5,718 bases of DNA, taken from positions 1 through 5,718 of the forward strand of contig JAFGJA010000303.1 in NCBI GenBank assembly GCA_016929355.1, in the 5' to 3' direction. The stretch is from Anaerolineae bacterium (lineage in GTDB: Bacteria > Chloroflexota > Anaerolineae > Aggregatilineales > Aggregatilineaceae). Below are positions 4,535 through 5,718 of the stretch, in pieces. The position numbers and the translations under genes were made by a program. A model generated the notes under the pieces. That model was not told the origin of the DNA. It worked only from the letters and a program-made list of their open reading frames with translations, and did not search any database. Within the stretch, counting starts at the first letter, position 1; each line of letters starts with the position of its first letter.

Positions 4535-5718
4535 ATGATGAGTACTACCAAAAAAACAGTCGGCGTGATCTTTGGCAGCCGCACCGTTGAACATGATGTT
4601 TCGATTGTCACCGCGCAGCAAGTGATGCAGGCGCTCAGTCCGCAAAAATACGAGATTGTGCCGGTCTATATCACGCGCGATGGCAAGTGGATCACCGGGG
4701 ATGCCCTCCGCGATCTGAAGAATTTCCAGAACGATAACCTCACCGAATTGATGGGCATCAAAGAAACGAGTCTTGCGCCGGATACCCAATACCGGGGCTT
4801 GATCACACCGCCCATCGCGGGACGCTTCGGCAAAAATCAGGTGCAGAAATTGGATGTCGTCTTCCCGGTGCTGCATGGCACACACGGCGAAGATGGCACG
4901 CTGCAAGGTTTGCTCGAACTGGCCGACCTGCCGTATGTGGGCGCGGGCGTGATGGCGGCAGCCGTATCGCGCGATAAGGGCATGTTGAAAGCGGTCCTGT
5001 CCTATCATGGGATTCCAGTCATCAAGCATGTCATGATTGCGCGTCACGAATGGATCGCCAATGCGAATGCCGTGCTGGAACGCATTGCCAGCACATTGAC
5101 CTATCCCGTATTCGTCAAACCCGCCACGTTGGGATCAAGTGTGGGCGTAGCGCGCGCCGCCGACGCCGATCAAGCGCGGAATTATATCAACGTTGCCGCG
5201 AATTTTGATCGCCGGATCCTCGTGGAAAACGCGGTTGAAGGCGCTATCGAGATTAACTGCGCCGTGCTGGGCAACACGGAGATCAAACCATCGGTCCTGG
5301 AACAACCGATCAGCCTGGAAGAATTTCTCACTTACGAGGAAAAATACATGCGTACCGAAGGCCCCGCCGGGATGAAGGGCGCAGATCGCAAAATCCCCGC
5401 GCCGATCTCGGATGAACTCACGCAGCGCATCCAACAGATGGCCGTCGAAGCGTTTAAAGCGGTGGATGGGCGCGGCACAGCGCGCGTAGATTTCCTGGTG
5501 CGGGAAGACGCTGACGAAGTGTATCTGAACGAGATCAACATGATCCCCGGTTCGCTGGCGTTTTATCTCTGGCAGGAATCCGGTATGACCGCCGGGGAAG
5601 TGGTGGATCGCCTGATCGAATTGGCGTTTGACGCGCACGCCGAAAAGCGCAAGACGATGTACAACTACAAAACGAATTTGCTCGCGCACGCCGCCGCGCG
5701 CGGGTTGAAGGGTATGAA
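4535..5718 (+). CDS. ddl: D-alanine--D-alanine ligase (3' end runs off the window)
   Basis: An uninterrupted frame gives 394 residues with no stop before the window edge. The longer Ddl/VanA-type enzymes are about 350-390 residues, so only a few codons are probably missing. Ddl condenses two D-alanines with ATP in the cytoplasm, and the dipeptide is the substrate of MurF, encoded just upstream. ATP-grasp landmarks are VIFGSRTVEHDVS (11-23), HGTHGEDGTLQG (114-125), SRDKGM (145-150), FVKPATLGSSVG (193-204), YEEKY (267-271), ARVDFLV (316-322) and LNEINMIPGS (331-340). By alignment with E. coli DdlB the Glu15-Ser150-Tyr216 triad is present as Glu19, Ser201 and Tyr271, with Lys195 and Lys270 as ATP contacts and Asp319, Glu333 and Asn335 as magnesium ligands. 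The Lys-Tyr pair in the omega-loop favours D-Ala-D-Ala over D-Ala-D-lactate. Start is ATG 4535 or the adjacent ATG 4538. A 152-bp hairpin-rich gap separates it from the MurF-family gene. Confidence 0.93.
   Translation, partial: MMSTTKKTVGVIFGSRTVEHDVSIVTAQQVMQALSPQKYEIVPVYITRDGKWITGDALRDLKNFQNDNLTELMGIKETSLAPDTQYRGLITPPIAGRFGKNQVQKLDVVFPVLHGTHGEDGTLQGLLELADLPYVGAGVMAAAVSRDKGMLKAVLSYHGIPVIKHVMIARHEWIANANAVLERIASTLTYPVFVKPATLGSSVGVARAADADQARNYINVAANFDRRILVENAVEGAIEINCAVLGNTEIKPSVLEQPISLEEFLTYEEKYMRTEGPAGMKGADRKIPAPISDELTQRIQQMAVEAFKAVDGRGTARVDFLVREDADEVYLNEINMIPGSLAFYLWQESGMTAGEVVDRLIELAFDAHAEKRKTMYNYKTNLLAHAAARGLKGM

Noticed and set aside
4520..5689. Minus-strand open frames (175 and 184 codons) opposite ddl
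   Set aside because: The plus strand reads a complete set of Ddl motifs without a stop, so these are shadows. They stand out only because the true gene has no stop inside the window.

Overview
The window is a plus-strand stretch of a bacterial chromosome. It carries the end of a sugar-isomerase-type gene followed by a compact cluster for cell-wall precursor synthesis. The DNA is moderately GC-rich. The long intergenic gaps hold C-rich/G-rich hairpin repeats built around cctcaccccc and ccccctctcca. From memory, such repeats, a perfect TGnTATAAT promoter, and the combination of a membrane-anchored Mur ligase with an alpha/beta hydrolase and Ddl recall Chloroflexota (Anaerolineae-like) genomes. 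That assignment is an inference from style, not a database result.

Layout: (1) positions 1-333 are the C-terminal 110 codons of an L-fucose isomerase-like protein. (2) 334-670 is a gene-free gap with a 129-bp inverted-repeat element ending in perfect 12-bp termini, followed by an extended -10 promoter at about 590-618. (3) 671-1945 encodes a MurA/EPSP-synthase-family protein. It keeps the fold-defining and C-terminal residues but lacks the Lys22, Arg91 and Cys115-loop equivalents of classical MurA. (4) 1942-2745 encodes an alpha/beta hydrolase joined to the previous gene by an ATGA overlap. (5) 2751-4382 encodes a MurF-family ligase carrying an N-terminal multi-helix membrane domain. (6) 4383-4534 holds two tandem G/C hairpins related to the first repeat, then a small dyad over the ribosome-binding site of the next gene. 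(7) 4535 to the window end encodes D-alanine--D-alanine ligase. It is open at the right edge but almost complete.

The three genes from 671 to 4382 look like one transcription unit. Ddl makes D-Ala-D-Ala, the substrate that MurF joins to UDP-MurNAc-tripeptide, so these two genes form a direct metabolic pair. The MurA-family protein would act at the first committed step if it is active, but its missing catalytic residues make that doubtful. The hydrolase has no obvious place in the known pathway. No RNA genes, CRISPR arrays or transposases were seen. The items most worth a second look are the atypical MurA-family protein, the conserved-looking hydrolase inside the operon, and the membrane-tethered ligase.
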